Source of the DNA: Vreelandella olivaria
GTDB taxonomy: Bacteria > Pseudomonadota > Gammaproteobacteria > Pseudomonadales > Halomonadaceae
Direction: 5' to 3'
NCBI GenBank assembly: GCA_004295565.1
Contig: AP019416.1
Span: 4,934,084-4,998,083 of the forward strand
Length of the DNA stretch: 64,000 nt
Position numbers and translations under genes: made by a program. The notes beneath the pieces were generated by a model that saw nothing but the letters and a program-made list of their open reading frames with translations, made no database searches and had not been told where the DNA came from. Numbering within the stretch: the first letter of the stretch is position 1; each line of letters begins with the position of its first letter. Of the stretch, positions 19,501 to 32,156 are shown one piece after another.

Positions 19501-19632
19501 CACTTTCTTTGTCTACTCAGGGGTAGTTTACGCCTCCCTTAAGGTTGCGATAAGAATTGCATGCAACTGTGGAGATGCACGGTGAGCCAGATACCCACGG
19601 CTCCCCCTTTTCTCCATATGGAGGTTCCCCTG

Positions 19633-20232
19633 ATGAACCAAGTTACCTTTTCACCGAAACCCTTAATTCAACTCGGTTCAGCGCCGCTACTCGCCAAACC
19701 TGCGGCGCGTCGGCTACAGCCTACTAGCCCAGCCATGACCGTGCTGACCGACTTTTCCCAAGTCATGCCTCAATCCGTCGATGCCGATACCCCCATCGAC
19801 GAAGCACACCTGAAGATGCGTTATAGCGGCGTAAGACTGCTGTTCGTGATGGATCATCAAGCGCACTGTATCGGTATTATTACCTCGAAAGAAGTGATCG
19901 GTACTCGGCGTATCAACATCGCCATGCAGCAGCGTAACCTCACCCACGATGAGGTGACTGCCGAAATGATCATGACGCCGTGGCATAAGCTTAGCGCCAT
20001 GCCCATCGCCCAGTTGGCCTCGCTCACCATTGAGGATCTAGTACTGTCGATGGAAGCGGTCACCGATCAGCACCTGTTAATCACTGAGCAAAATGATCAC
20101 CACGAACTAAGAATTCGCGGCATTATTTCAGCAAGCGATATCCAAAATGCGGTGGGTAAAGAGATTAACCCAGTGCCTATGGCGAAAAGTTTCGCCGACA
20201 TTTGCCAAGTCATTACCGGCCACGACCTCTAA
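19633..20232 (+). CDS. CBS domain protein
   Basis: 199 residues, intact; ATG at 19633 is preceded by GGAGG, so the longer frame starting at 19561 is not used. Two CBS units are visible: FSQVMPQSVDADTPIDEAHL with LLFVMDHQAHCIGIITSKEV, and MIMTPWHKLSAMPIAQL with LLITEQNDHHELRIRGIISASDI. CBS pairs usually sense adenine nucleotides. No catalytic domain is attached. It lies alone between the kinase and nhaD. Confidence 0.85.
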   Translation: MNQVTFSPKPLIQLGSAPLLAKPAARRLQPTSPAMTVLTDFSQVMPQSVDADTPIDEAHLKMRYSGVRLLFVMDHQAHCIGIITSKEVIGTRRINIAMQQRNLTHDEVTAEMIMTPWHKLSAMPIAQLASLTIEDLVLSMEAVTDQHLLITEQNDHHELRIRGIISASDIQNAVGKEINPVPMAKSFADICQVITGHDL

Positions 20233-20278
20233 CGTCTCACCGCTAACGGTTTTTAAATCCTGAATCCATAAAATGCCA

Positions 20279-20312
20279 ACGCCCTTCACCGATTTCTCGG
20301 TGAAGGGCGTTT
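20279..20312. terminator. Bidirectional terminator between the CBS gene and nhaD
   Basis: Stem AACGCCCTTCACCGA / TCGGTGAAGGGCGTT with a short TTTC loop, followed by T residues. The genes on both sides converge on it. Confidence 0.82.
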
Positions 20313-20351
20313 AAGGTGTTAACGCACCACTATTTCTTGGAAACAGATCGC

Positions 20352-21815
20352 CTAGAACAAAGCAGCATTGATCCAAAGATGTGCGGCAATGCTAGCGACA
20401 TAGCCCAATAATATGGCGGGTACCCAGCGAAGGTGAACGGCAAAGGTATAAATGCCGCGCGCCTGGCCCATAAGGGCAACACCTGCAGCAGAGCCCATGG
20501 AGAGTAAACTACCCCCACGCCTGCGGTTAACGTTATTAGCAGCCAGTTACCCTCGCTCATATCCGGGGCCATGGAGAGTACTGCGAACATCACCGGGATG
20601 TTGTCCACCACTGCCGAGATAAGCCCCAGCACCACGTTGGCCCACACTGGGTTCCAACTACCGTAGAGCGTTTCGGAGAGCAGGCTGAGGTAGCCCATAA
20701 AACCCAGGCCACCGACGCACATAACAACCCCGTAGAAGAACAGCAGCGTATCCCACTCGGAACGGGCGATACGGCTGAAAATATCGAAGGGTACCACGCT
20801 ACCCAACTGCTCCAGCTTCTTCCAATCGCCCCGGCGAGTAGCGCTCCCGCTTGCGCTCAAGGGAGCGTGGCAGGCTGCGGCGCAGGTAGTAGCCAAAGAA
20901 CTGCAGCAGGCCTAAACCAAACATCATGCCCATGGCAGGCGGTAGGTAGAGCACTGAGTGGCAGAGTACCGAGATGGCCACAGTAATCAAAAACAGCACG
21001 ATAATGCGCCGCGCACCCCGCTTGAGCCAAACATTCTCTTTTAGCGAGGCTGGCTGACGGTTAACGATAAAGAAGTTCATGATCACCGCAGGCACCATGA
21101 AATTAACTATCGCGGGAATCAACAGCGCGAAGAAACCTTCAAACGGCACTTGTCCCGCCTGCCATACCATCAGCGTGGTGATATCACCAAACGGGCTAAA
21201 GGCGCCCCCTGCGTTGGAAGCCACCACGACGTTGACACAGCAAAGGCCAATGAACTTATTATCACCCTCAGCCACTTTGAGCACTACAGCGCACATCAGC
21301 ATGGCAGTGGTCATATTGTTGGCAATCGCTGAAATACCGAATGCCATGACACCGGTAATCCAGAACAGAGTGCGATAGCTAAAGCCTTTGCGCACTAGCC
21401 AAGAACGTAGCGCATCAAATACCCGGCGCTCTTCCATGGCGTTGATATAGGTCATCGCCACCAGCAAAAACAGCAGCAGTTCGGCGTACTCAAGCAGCGT
21501 TTCGCGAAAGGCGGTTTCCGCCTCTTCCGGCATCCCCGCTTGTACATAAACCCAGGCCACTAGCGCCCAGATAAGCCCCGCCGCCACCAGCACCGGCTTA
21601 GACTTACGCATATGCAGTAGCTCTTCACTCATCACCAACGCATAGGCGAGCACGAAGATCACGACAGAAGAGATACCGGCAAGCGAAAGAGTAAGATCAA
21701 GAGGCCCGGCGGCGGCATAAGAGAGAGAAGGAAAGACAAAAAGCGTGCAGGCGAGCAACAACCAAGCGACCCGGCTAGCATAATGCCGGGTTACGAGGAC
21801 GTTTGGTGGTTTCAT
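20352..21815 (-). CDS. nhaD: Na+/H+ antiporter NhaD, two frame breaks
   Basis: About 488 residues, inner membrane, about 12 helices; exports Na+ in exchange for H+ in halophilic and alkaliphilic bacteria. Start at the ATG at 21815 (MKPPNVLVTRHYASR) with a hydrophobic N-terminal segment. Family blocks: LLFLLVAMTYINAMEERRVF, GISAIANNMTTAMLMCAVVL, VNVVVASNAGGAFSPFGDIT and EWDTLLFFYGVVMCVGGLGF. Breaks occur around 20840-20880 and in C5 at 20512-20516; repair of the latter gives TAGVGGSLLSMGSAAGVALM and a true C-terminus LWINAALF at 20352. Confidence 0.9.
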
Positions 21816-21972
21816 GGCAGTGTTATCCAATCAGGAGGGAGAAAGACCGCCACGATAATAAGCACCCTAAACACATGCTGCAACGCAACGGTTGCGCATA
21901 AGATGCGACGTATTGCCGCATCCTGTAAAGCGTTTTTATTGGCTTAACTCAATATAAAGTCTGACGCCTAAA

Positions 21973-23795
21973 TCACTCTACCGTCACACTCTTGGCCAGG
22001 TTACGAGGCTGGTCTACATCAGTACCTTTGAGCACGGCCACGTGGTAACTCAAGAGCTGTAGCGGCAAAGTATACAGCAGCGGCGCAAGCGCTTCGTGAA
22101 CATGCGGCAGGGTCATTACGCGAATATCTTCCTGAGTATCGATATCCACGCTCTCATCGGCAAATACAAATAGCTGGCCCCCGCGGGCACGGACTTCCTG
22201 AAGGTTGGATTTTAGCTTTTCAAGCAAGTCATCGTTGGGGCGACCGAGATCACCGGCATTTCACTGTCCACCAACGCCAGCGGGCCATGCTTTAACTCCC
22301 CGGCGGGATACGCCTCGGCATGAATATAGGAGATCTCTTTGAGCTTTAACGCCCCTTCAAGGGCAATCGGGTAGTGAGCCCCGCGTCCCAGAAACAGGGC
22401 GTGCTGTTTTTCCGCAAACGCCTGGGAAAGCGCTTCGATTTTGCTATCCAGCGCCAGCACCTGCTGACACACTTCGGGCAGCGTGCGCAGTGCCGCGATA
22501 ATATCCGGGTATTCGGCCTGATCTTTAGCTTTACTGACCGAAAGCGTCAGCAGCATTAGCGCTATCAGCTGAGTGGTAAAGGCTTTAGTGGAGGCCACGC
22601 CAATTTCAGGGCCTGCCCGGGTCATTAGGGTAATGTCAGACTCACGCACCAGCGAACTACCGGGCACGTTACAGATCGCCAGCGAGCCGATGTAGTCAAG
22701 GGTTTTAGCAAAGCGCAGCGCGGCCAGCGTATCGGCAGTTTCGCCGGACTGGAGAGAGTGACAAACAGCGTGCCCTCAGGCACCACTGGGTGGCGGTAGC
22801 GATACTCGGAGGCCACTTCGACCTGCACCGGCACCCCCGCGTAGCGCTCCAACCAGTAACGCGCCACCAGCCCCGCATGGTAGCTGGTGCCACAGGCAAT
22901 GATATGCACGTGGCGAGTGCGCTGGAAAAGCGCCAACGCATCCGGGCCAAAGCTCTCGACTAGCACGCTTTGAGCACTCAGCCGCCCCTCTAATGCCGCC
23001 TCAAGCACCGCGGGCTGCTCGAAAATCTCCTTGAGCATATAGTGGCGGTACTCGCCCTTACTGGCCGCGCCGTCGCCGTGCTCAAAGGTATGGATAGGAC
23101 GCTCGACGTCGTTACCGTGGCGATCCACGATGCGAATGGCCCCCTGGTCGCGAAGCTCGACCAGATCCCCCTCTTCAAGGTAAATAAAGCGATCCGTCAC
23201 CGGCAGCAACGCCAGCGGGTCAGAGGCTAAAAGGCCTCATTAATGCCCACACCGACCACCAGCGGGCTACCCTGGCGCGCGCCAACCACCACGCCCGGCT
23301 GTTGAGCACACATCACCCCTAGCGCGTAGGCGCCGCCTAAGCGGTTAACGATCTGCTGAGTAGCATCAAACAGCGTTAGGCCGTCAGCCAGCTTCTCGCA
23401 GAGTAAGTGGGCAATTACTTCGGTATCCGTTTCAGAGCTAAAACATAGCCGCTACGCTGCAAGCCTTCTTTTATCGACTCGTAGTTCTCAATAATACCGT
23501 TGTGTACCACGGCAACCTGATCACTGCTGTGATGCGGATGTGCATTGGCTTCAGAGGGTTTACCGTGGGTGGCCCAGCGGGTGTGGGCAATGCCCGAAAA
23601 ACCCGGTAGTGAGGCAGTATCCAACCGTGCAGCAAGCGCCGCCACTTTACCAAGCGCACGATGACGGGTTAATACCCCCTCACTCAGCACCGTCATACCC
23701 GCCGAATCGTAGCCGCGATACTCCAGGCGTTTTAGTCCTTCTAATAGAATTTCTTGGACGTTGCGCTGGGCAACGGCGGCCACAATGCCACACAT
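21973..23795 (-). CDS. glmS: Glutamine-fructose-6-phosphate aminotransferase (isomerizing), four frameshifts
   Basis: About 608 residues; first step of UDP-GlcNAc synthesis. The start [17 protein letters not shown] gives the catalytic Cys2 after processing; AGGAGAG precedes it. Glutaminase domain: [24 protein letters not shown]. The isomerase half has two SIS domains ([40 protein letters not shown]) and ends NLAKSVTVE. Four missing bases at 23440-23443, 23229-23232, 22751-22752 and 22237-22240; each repair restores family sequence, e.g. [16 protein letters not shown] and [16 protein letters not shown]. No glmS ribozyme is expected or seen. Downstream of glmU on the same strand. Confidence 0.94.
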
Positions 23796-23914
23796 AACGA
23801 CTCTCCTGAGTTTATTCAAACCTATAAAACGCCTAAAACGGTATTACCCTGGCGGTGAGATAGGAATACGGCTTTTAATGATTCTTAGCACCATCTTTAG
23901 GGCTATATTTAAAG

Positions 23915-25282
23915 CTATGGCTCTATGCGTTTGCTGGGGCGCAGCCAGTCAATTTTTTCTAACTGGCGGCCACGGGTGACGGCCAAGGCGTAGTCGGTGA
24001 CATCTTTGGCAATCGTGGATCCCGCGCCAATGGTGGCACCTTTGCCTACTGTAACGGGTGCTACCAATGCAGAATTAGAGCCAATAAAGGCATTATCCCC
24101 AATCTCAGTGCGGTGTTTATTGGCACCGTCGTAGTTGCAGGTAATGGTGCCTGCTCCCACATTCACGTCACGTCCTAAGCGAGCATCACCAACGTAGCTT
24201 AGGTGATTGATTTTGCTACCTTCCCTACATCGGCGTTTTTGGTTTCAACAAAATTGCCGACCTTGGCTTTACCGCCATGCGCGTACCAGGGCGTAGCCGC
24301 GCAAAGGGGCCGATCTGGTTTAGGCCCGCTGCCACGGTGCCGTCTATCACGCTATGGGTATCTATCACGCTTTGCGCACCAATGGTGCTGTTTTTAATCA
24401 CGCAGTAAGGGCCAACCCGCACGCCTTCACCTAGCTCAACCTCGCCTTCAAACACACAGCCCACGTCGATAAACACATCGTGGCCACAGGTCAGGCGCCC
24501 ACGCACATCGAGTCGTTCAGGGTCGGCAAGAGCCACCCCTTGCGCCATTAACTTATCGGCCAGTTGGCGTTGATAAACACGCTCCAGGCGGGCCATTTGT
24601 GCCCTATTGTTAACCCCTTCCACTTCAACGGCAGAGACCGGCTGGGCGGTGCATACCTTGATGCCTTCCGCTGCGGCCAAGGCAATCACATCGGTCAGGT
24701 AGTACTCACCCTGGGCATTTTCTGCTGAGAGTTGCGGTAACCAGCGTTTAAGCTGGGCGCTGGTCATGGCCATAATGCCGGTATTGCATTCGGTAATGGC
24801 AAGCTCGGCGCTGCTGGCATCTTTTGCTCAACAATCGCTACGGCATCGCCTGCGTCGTCGCGCACAATTCGTCCATAGCCGGTAGGGTCAGCTAGCGTTA
24901 CCGTCAACAGCCCCATGTGCTGTTCATCCACATAGGCCAACAGCTCGCTCAGAGATTCCCGCTGCAGCAAGGGGACATCGCCGTAAAGGATTAATACTTT
25001 GCCGCTACCCAACTGCTCAAGTGCTTGGGCCACCGCGTGCCCGGTGCCCTTCTGTTCGGCCTGCACGGCAAACTGCACGGTATTTTTCTGCCAGCGCTTC
25101 GCGCAGTTGGTCAGCGCCATGACCAATCACGACATGGGTGCGATCCGGCTGCAACCCTAAAGCGGTATCCAGCACGTGCTGAACCATGGGCTTGCCCGCC
25201 AAGGGGTGGAGCACTTTAGAATTTGCGAATGCATCCGCGTGCCTTTTCCCGCGGCGAGAATGACGATATCCAGTTCTTGCAT
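23915..25282 (-). CDS. glmU: Bifunctional UDP-GlcNAc pyrophosphorylase / GlcN-1-P acetyltransferase, five frameshifts
   Basis: About 457 residues; makes UDP-GlcNAc from the GlmS product. ATG at 25282 ([19 protein letters not shown]) contains the nucleotidyltransferase GxGTRM motif. The C-terminal half is a left-handed beta helix of hexapeptides ([48 protein letters not shown]). Missing bases near 25215, 25083, 24822, 24274 and 24221; repairs give [51 protein letters not shown] and [11 protein letters not shown]. It starts one base after apbE and precedes glmS, consistent with cell-wall precursor supply. Confidence 0.94.
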
Positions 25283-25283
25283 G

Positions 25284-26452
25284 TTATTCACCTGTTACCG
25301 GTTGGTCGTCGGGGCTGGTGGCTGTTAAGGGAGCAACTGAAAATTGCTCAATGCCCAGCTCATCGACCAATGTTTCACCGAAGTAGTTACCAAATTCAGG
25401 ACTGGCAATACTGCGCCACTGCTCGCCATCGCGCACCAGCAGGAGGACTTTGAGATTGTTCTCAACGGCAAGTTGCATCGCCTCCTGTTCGCCAACCACT
25501 AATAGCGCTGTCGCCCAGGCATCCGCCCAGGCATTGGAGGGGTGAAAAACCGACACCGAGGCAAGCTGATGGGTCACTGGCCGGCCCGTACGCGGATCAA
25601 TAGTGTGCGAGAAACGCTGGCCGTTGACTTCAAAATAGTTGCGGTAATCACCCGAGGTGGCCACTGACATGCTGTCTAGTGGAATAATATGTTGGGCTCG
25701 CTGCTGGCCATCTTCGGGTACCTCAATGCCAATTCGCCAAGGTGTCTGTTCATCCTCATCGCGAACTCCGCGGGCAATCAGTTCACCGCCAATATTGACT
25801 AAGTAGTGCTCTATGCCCTGCTGATTCAGGTAAGCGGCTACCCGGTCAGTAGCATGGCCTTTCGCGACGCCAGACAGGTCGACAAACACATCGCGGGTAC
25901 GCCGTGCCTGCATATTTTGTGTATCGACCTCCACCGCATCAAACCCTACCTGGGCAAGTCGCTCAGCCAGGATATCATCAGCGGGCACCTCTTCAGGCCT
26001 TGCGCCAGGGCCAAAGCTCCACAGATTAACCAGGTCACCTACAGTAATATCAAAAGCGCCGTGGCTGGCTTCAGCGACGGATTGACTAATCGCCAACACC
26101 TCAATGAGCTCATTGGAGAGCGGCTGCCACTCCTCTAACGGGGCCTCGTTAAACGCGATCAGTTCAGCGTCATCACGGTAAGTGGACATCGCCTGGTCAA
26201 CGCTCTCCAGCTCTGCTTTGAAGCCCTCTTCCAGCGCAAGAGATTCGCCCTGTGTGAGCGGATCCATAATGGTCACCTGATAGAAGGTGCCAAAAATATT
26301 GCCCTCAAAGCGTACCGGTGGTTCCAACGGACGATCGCTCTCTGAGCAGCCGGTCACGCTGATCACTAAGCCCAACAGAAGGCCCATCACGGTCACTGCA
26401 CGTCGCCACCTTGTACTGCGTTCAACAGCCAATTTCTGTTTAATTTTTTCAT
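25284..26452 (-). CDS. apbE: FAD:protein FMN transferase (ApbE), lipoprotein, one frameshift
   Basis: About 389 residues. It attaches FMN covalently to threonines of flavoproteins such as NqrB/C and RnfG/D. I place the start at the ATG at 26452: with one base added in T3 26433-26435 it reads MKKLNRKLAVERSTRWRR, a proper charged signal start, then GLLLGLVISVTGC with lipobox VTGC. ApbE motifs: FEGNIFGTFYQVTIMD, AFDITVGDLVNLWSFG, VDLSGVAKGHATDRVA, YLVNIGGELIARG and FSHTIDPRTGRPVTHQLASV. It ends one base before glmU. Confidence 0.92.
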
Positions 26453-26478
26453 CGTTGCATTGCCTAAAAATGAAGCCC

Positions 26479-27279
26479 TTAAAAATGAAAGAACCACAGC
26501 AGCCAAGCGCCGAACAGCACGCGATAAATCACAAAGGGCTGCATTCCCAATTTTTTTATAATTACCAGGAAGTAGTGGATGCACAAGTAAGCGCTTACTC
26601 CTGATAGTAGCGTACCCATTAGCATGGCGATCCAATCGATAGAGTGCGACGCGTTAACAAGACCGATGGCTTCCAAACCACCGGCCAACACAATCACCGG
26701 AATCGACAATAAGAAAGAGAAACGCGCAGCGCCTTCCCGGCTCATGCCCACCATTAGCGCCGCCGTAATAGTAATCCCCGAGCGCGACGTGCCGGGGATC
26801 AGCGCCAACGCCTGGGCACCGCCAATAATCAGCACATCCTTTAAACGTAGCTGGTACTCGCTTCGCGTACCCTGCTTACGCCAGTCGGCATACCCCAACA
26901 ATAGACCGAAACCAATTAAACTGAAGCCGATAATCAGCGTAGAGCGCATATAGTGAGAAATAACATCGTGCAGCAGTAAGCCAATAATACCCACTGGGAT
27001 AGTGGCCAATGTCACCCATAAGGCCAGTCGCGCGTCTTCGTTCACCCCTTTACCGCTGATCGCAGCGAGGCTGCTCACCACCATCTGCCAAATTTCCTGG
27101 CGGAAATAGATAATCACCGCGGAGAGGCTGCCTAAGTGTAGTGCCACATCAAAGGCTAAGCCTTGATCTTGCCAATCTGTCAGAACGGGCACCAAAATCA
27201 GGTGGGCAGAGCTTGAAACGGGTAAAAATTCTGAAATGCCCTGAACAATCGCTAACACCACCACCTGGAGCCAATCCAT
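26479..27279 (-). CDS. uppP: Undecaprenyl-diphosphate phosphatase UppP/BacA
   Basis: 266-residue membrane phosphatase that recycles the lipid carrier for peptidoglycan. The start at 27279 gives MDWLQVVVLAIVQGISEFLP with AGGA upstream; the longer frame to 27423 has no supporting features. Signature motifs: GISEFLPVSSSAHLIL and ALIPGTSRSGITITAALMVG. The frame is intact. It sits with glmU and glmS in a cell-wall neighbourhood, divergent from the cation-efflux gene. Confidence 0.94.
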   Translation of the reverse strand: MDWLQVVVLAIVQGISEFLPVSSSAHLILVPVLTDWQDQGLAFDVALHLGSLSAVIIYFRQEIWQMVVSSLAAISGKGVNEDARLALWVTLATIPVGIIGLLLHDVISHYMRSTLIIGFSLIGFGLLLGYADWRKQGTRSEYQLRLKDVLIIGGAQALALIPGTSRSGITITAALMVGMSREGAARFSFLLSIPVIVLAGGLEAIGLVNASHSIDWIAMLMGTLLSGVSAYLCIHYFLVIIKKLGMQPFVIYRVLFGAWLLWFFHF

Positions 27280-27510
27280 AAAAAAATCCTGTGTATAAAA
27301 ACAATTTGATGGTTTGCAATGGCGCTTAAGGATACACATCCGTTTATTCGTTGTCCGCCATTGCCTTTGCTGACACGCTTTTACTGCCACTACCCGCCAC
27401 TGACACTCAAAATGTCGTTTCACAGCTTGAACGCAGTGGAGGCTATAGCGAATATAAGGAGTGCGCTACAATAGGCGTCTATTGAATGCGTGCGTCCTTG
27501 CAAGGTACCC

Positions 27511-28704
27511 ATGACTCAGACCATCGAAACGCCAGTGGTTCACGACCAAGCGCAACTTAGCCAAGAGGCCAAGCGTGTTACCTACATTGGTGCCTGGCTG
27601 GATGGCCTGTTAAGCATCGTCAAAGTCACGGTCGGTTTTATGGTCGGTTCAGCGGCATTGATCGCCGATGGCATTCACTCCTTGTCTGATTTAGTCACCG
27701 ATGGATTTGTTCTGGCGGCCATTCACTATGGGCGCCAGGAACCTGATAAAGACCACCACTACGGCCATGGCCGAATTGAAACCCTGACGACGTTGCTACT
27801 GGGAAGCGTGCTGATTTTCGTGGCTGGCGCGATTGCCTGGTCGAGTCTGGATCGTCTGTTTAGCGGTACCGACGTTAACGCCCCAGGCGCGCTGGCAATC
27901 GTGATTACCGTCATTGCGCTGTTTAGCAAAGAGTGGATTTTTCGCTACACCATGCGGGTCGCCAAACGGGTAAAGTCTAAGTTACTCGAGGCCAACGCCT
28001 GGCACTCCCGCAGCGATGCGCTCTCCACCGCCGTGGTGCTGGTGGCACTGGTAGGCGCCCAGTTCGGTTTAGGCTGGCTGGATGCCGTAGCTGCTATCAT
28101 CGTGGGTTTATTGGTCGGCAAGGTAGGTTTGGACTTGCTGTGGGAGTCGGCGCGGGAATTGGTGGATACTGCGCTACCCGAGGATGTACAGGATCAGATG
28201 CACGATGTGGCCTGCAGCGTTCCGGGTGTGGATAGTGTCCACGATCTGCGTACCAGGCAATCCGCTGGCTGGGTCATGGTCGATCTGCACGTGGTGGTGG
28301 GGCCAAAAATAACCGTGTCGGAAGCCCACGAAATCGGTAACGAAGTCAGCCGTCGCTTACGCCATGAGTTCCCCGCGCTTACCGACGTGATCTTCCACGT
28401 TGACCCCGAAGACGACGCCGGGGCGGGTGATCCTAGCCGCCTTCCCGGCCTTCCGCTGCGCCCTGAAGTCGAAGCTGCCCTGGATGCACGCTGGTACAAA
28501 CACCCGGTGTGGCGCACCCTGAACGAGCTTCAGTTGCACTACTTGGAGGATAAGGTGTCGGTATCGCTCATCATTGATGACGCGGTGCATCAGCCGCCCC
28601 AGTGCCTCGCCAGCCAGCTAAAAGCGCTGGCGAGCGATATTGAATGGCTTGGCCACGTAGAGGTGCTGTTTATTACCCGCGCAGCAAGCAGCTCAATGCG
28701 CTAG
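27511..28704 (+). CDS. Cation diffusion facilitator family transporter
   Basis: 397 residues, intact, ATG at 27511 (MTQTIETPVV). An N-terminal membrane domain of about six helices carries the metal-site motifs LIADGIHSLSDLVTDG and HHYGHGRIETLTTLL; the second site motif is ANAWHSRSDALSTAVV. A cytoplasmic ferredoxin-like domain follows (VDSVHDLRTRQSAGWVMVDL, FPALTDVIFHVDPEDD). A longer-than-usual C-terminal domain of about 90 residues extends beyond this. The family exports Zn2+, Fe2+ or Mn2+; the metal cannot be assigned here. Confidence 0.88.
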   Translation: MTQTIETPVVHDQAQLSQEAKRVTYIGAWLDGLLSIVKVTVGFMVGSAALIADGIHSLSDLVTDGFVLAAIHYGRQEPDKDHHYGHGRIETLTTLLLGSVLIFVAGAIAWSSLDRLFSGTDVNAPGALAIVITVIALFSKEWIFRYTMRVAKRVKSKLLEANAWHSRSDALSTAVVLVALVGAQFGLGWLDAVAAIIVGLLVGKVGLDLLWESARELVDTALPEDVQDQMHDVACSVPGVDSVHDLRTRQSAGWVMVDLHVVVGPKITVSEAHEIGNEVSRRLRHEFPALTDVIFHVDPEDDAGAGDPSRLPGLPLRPEVEAALDARWYKHPVWRTLNELQLHYLEDKVSVSLIIDDAVHQPPQCLASQLKALASDIEWLGHVEVLFITRAASSSMR

Positions 28705-28718
28705 GTTTAAACGCCTGC

Positions 28719-30099
28719 TCACAGACCGGATAGCATGAGGGTGGCGATACTGAAGTAGATCACTACCCCAGAGGCATCGATGAGCGTTGTCACCAGGGGT
28801 GCCGAGGCTGTGGCAGGGTCGACCTTAAAGCGCTCGAGTACAAAGGGCAGGCACATGCCCAACAAGCTACCAAACAGCACGATAGTGACCATACTCAAGG
28901 CAACCACCATCGCTAGCGCCTCGCCGCCGCGCATAATGCCAATAGGCGTTACCGCAATCGCCATGGTGATACCCAGCGAGCCTGCCACGAGTAGCTCACG
29001 GCCCAGTAGTTTCCCCAATCTTTAACGCCTACATCCCCGGTCGCCATACCGCGCACCATCAGCGTGGCCGCCTGAGCCCCGGCGTTACCGCCACTACCGA
29101 TCAATAACGGTAAAAGAACACCAGTGCCACCTGAGCGGCAATGGTCTCTTCAAAATAGGCGATCCCGGCGCCTGAAAATAGATTGGCAAAGACCAGCAGC
29201 ACCAGCCACGTTACCCGCTTGCGGTAAAGACTCCACAGCCGTACACGGCTAACGCCATCCTCCAGTTGGCCAATCGACATCCCTTTGTGGAAATCCTCGG
29301 TAGCCTCAGACTCCGCCACGTCCATGGCATCATCGTGGGTCACGATGCCGACCATACGGTCATCGACATCAATCACCGGTAGGGCTAACAGGTCGTACTT
29401 CGCCACTATACGCGCCACATCCTCCTGGGCATCATCGACCCGGGTGCTGATAACATCTTTGATCATAATGTCATCAACAATGGCGCCGGGGCGTGCCACC
29501 ATCAGCTGGCGTAGCGACATGGTACCGATCAGTTGACCATCACTATCCAGGATATACAGTTGATAGACCGTTTCCGCATCGGGAGCTGTCTGGCGTACCC
29601 GCATCATCGCTTGTGACACCGTCATGCCACTGGCTATGGAGACATAGTCAGAGGTCATGATGGCGCCCGCGGTGCCCTCCTCGTAGCTGGCCAGCCGCTT
29701 TAAGTCTTCACGCTCGCGGTGGGCCATACGACGTAGCAGTGCTTCACGGCGGTCTTCACTGAGCAGATTAAACAGATCGGCACGTTCGTCAGAGCCCATC
29801 TCTTCCAGCAGCTTAAGCACCTGGCTGTCATCCAGTTTTCCAACCACCTCGAGCTGGCTCTCACCTGGGAGATACCCCAATACGTTGGCGGCACGCTCAG
29901 CAGAGAGAATATCCAGCAGCGAGAGCGCCGCAGGCAGCTCTTCGTCATCCTCAATCATCTCTTCGAGGATTTCGCCAATATCCGCTGATCGGGTTTCGGC
30001 CAAACGCAAAGAGAGCAACGTTTTACTCGGTACCTCCTTGACCAGCTCGTCGAGCAGTTCGGCTTTTAACTCCTGTAGGCTTTCATCATTCAGTGCCAT
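28719..30099 (-). CDS. mgtE: Magnesium transporter MgtE, two frameshifts
   Basis: About 460 residues. Start at 30099 (MALNDESLQELKAELL) with AGGGGAG upstream. An N-terminal superhelical domain (LLDILSAERAANVLGYLP, LFNLLSEDRREALLRRM) is followed by a CBS pair (AIMTSDYVSIASGMTVSQAM, IMIKDVISTRVDDAQEDVA) and five membrane helices. Missing bases in A4 29112-29115 and C4 29013-29016 split the membrane part; repair gives LVFFLPLLIGSGGNAGAQAA and VGVKDWGKLLGRELL. The CBS domains close the channel when cytoplasmic Mg2+ is high (family knowledge). Confidence 0.9.
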
Positions 30100-30192
30100 A
30101 GCTCTCCCCTTCACGCAGACTGATGTCGTGCTGCCGGCTTAATTCTACCTGCTCACTAATTTCATATGCTTACTTATCATACTGCCAGATAA

Positions 30193-30229
30193 AACGCCCC
30201 TTAAACCCTAGAGCGGGTTTAAGGGCGTT
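30193..30229 (-). terminator. Terminator of the atp operon
   Basis: Near-perfect inverted repeat AACGCCCCTTAAACCC / GGGTTTAAGGGCGTT with one bulged base and a 6-base loop, about 25 bases beyond the atpC stop. It lies between atpC and mgtE. Confidence 0.75.
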
Positions 30230-30253
30230 GGACACACGCCAAGTGCGTGAGTG

Positions 30254-30680
30254 TTAGCCTTTCCCCGCCTTTTGCGCAGCTGCTGAATCGTTCGCAGCTG
30301 GGCAACGGCTTCGGCAAGTTCAGCGGCAGCGCGAGTATAATCGAGCTCCGATGACTTCTCATTAAAGGCTTTCAGCGCCTGCTGACGCGCTTCTTCTGCA
30401 GCGGCCTCGTTGAGGTCACTGGCACGCGAAGCAGAGTCGGCCAGAATCGTCACGACATCCGGCTGGACTTCCATGAAGCCCCCGAGACAAAGAAGTTCTC
30501 CTCCTTGCCATCATCGTGAATCACGCGAACCGGACCCGGCTGAAGCTCGGTCAGCAACGGAGCGTGACCCGGCAAAACGCCCAGGTCACCCATAATCCCG
30601 GAAGCAATCACCTGCTCAACGGTACCTGAGAAGATGGATGCTTCAGCGCTGACGATATTGCAAGTAAAGCTATTCGCCAT
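30254..30680 (-). CDS. atpC: F1 ATP synthase epsilon subunit, two frameshifts
   Basis: About 142 residues; regulatory stalk subunit. MANSFTCNIVSAEASIFSG opens a beta sandwich (GDLGVLPGHAPLLTELQPG), and a C-terminal helical hairpin follows (DLNEAAAEEARQQALKAF, ELAEAVAQLRTIQQLRKK). Missing bases in C5 30479-30483 (repair FFVSGGFMEVQPDVV) and T4 30270-30273 (repair RKKAGKG then stop). Last gene of the operon, 24 bases after atpD. Confidence 0.93.
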
Positions 30681-30704
30681 AGCGAATCCCCCTAATGGAC
30701 GGGA

Positions 30705-32095
<1,391 letters not shown>

Positions 32096-32156
32096 CTAAA
32101 ACCTGCAAATGAAACCTGTCTGCCGGGAGCCTTTTAATTAATGGGCTCCCTAGGCG

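Noticed and set aside
21973-25282. Broken glmS and glmU as genuine pseudogenes
   Set aside because: Both are essential for the cell wall, all breaks are single bases in runs, and no second copies are seen in the window.
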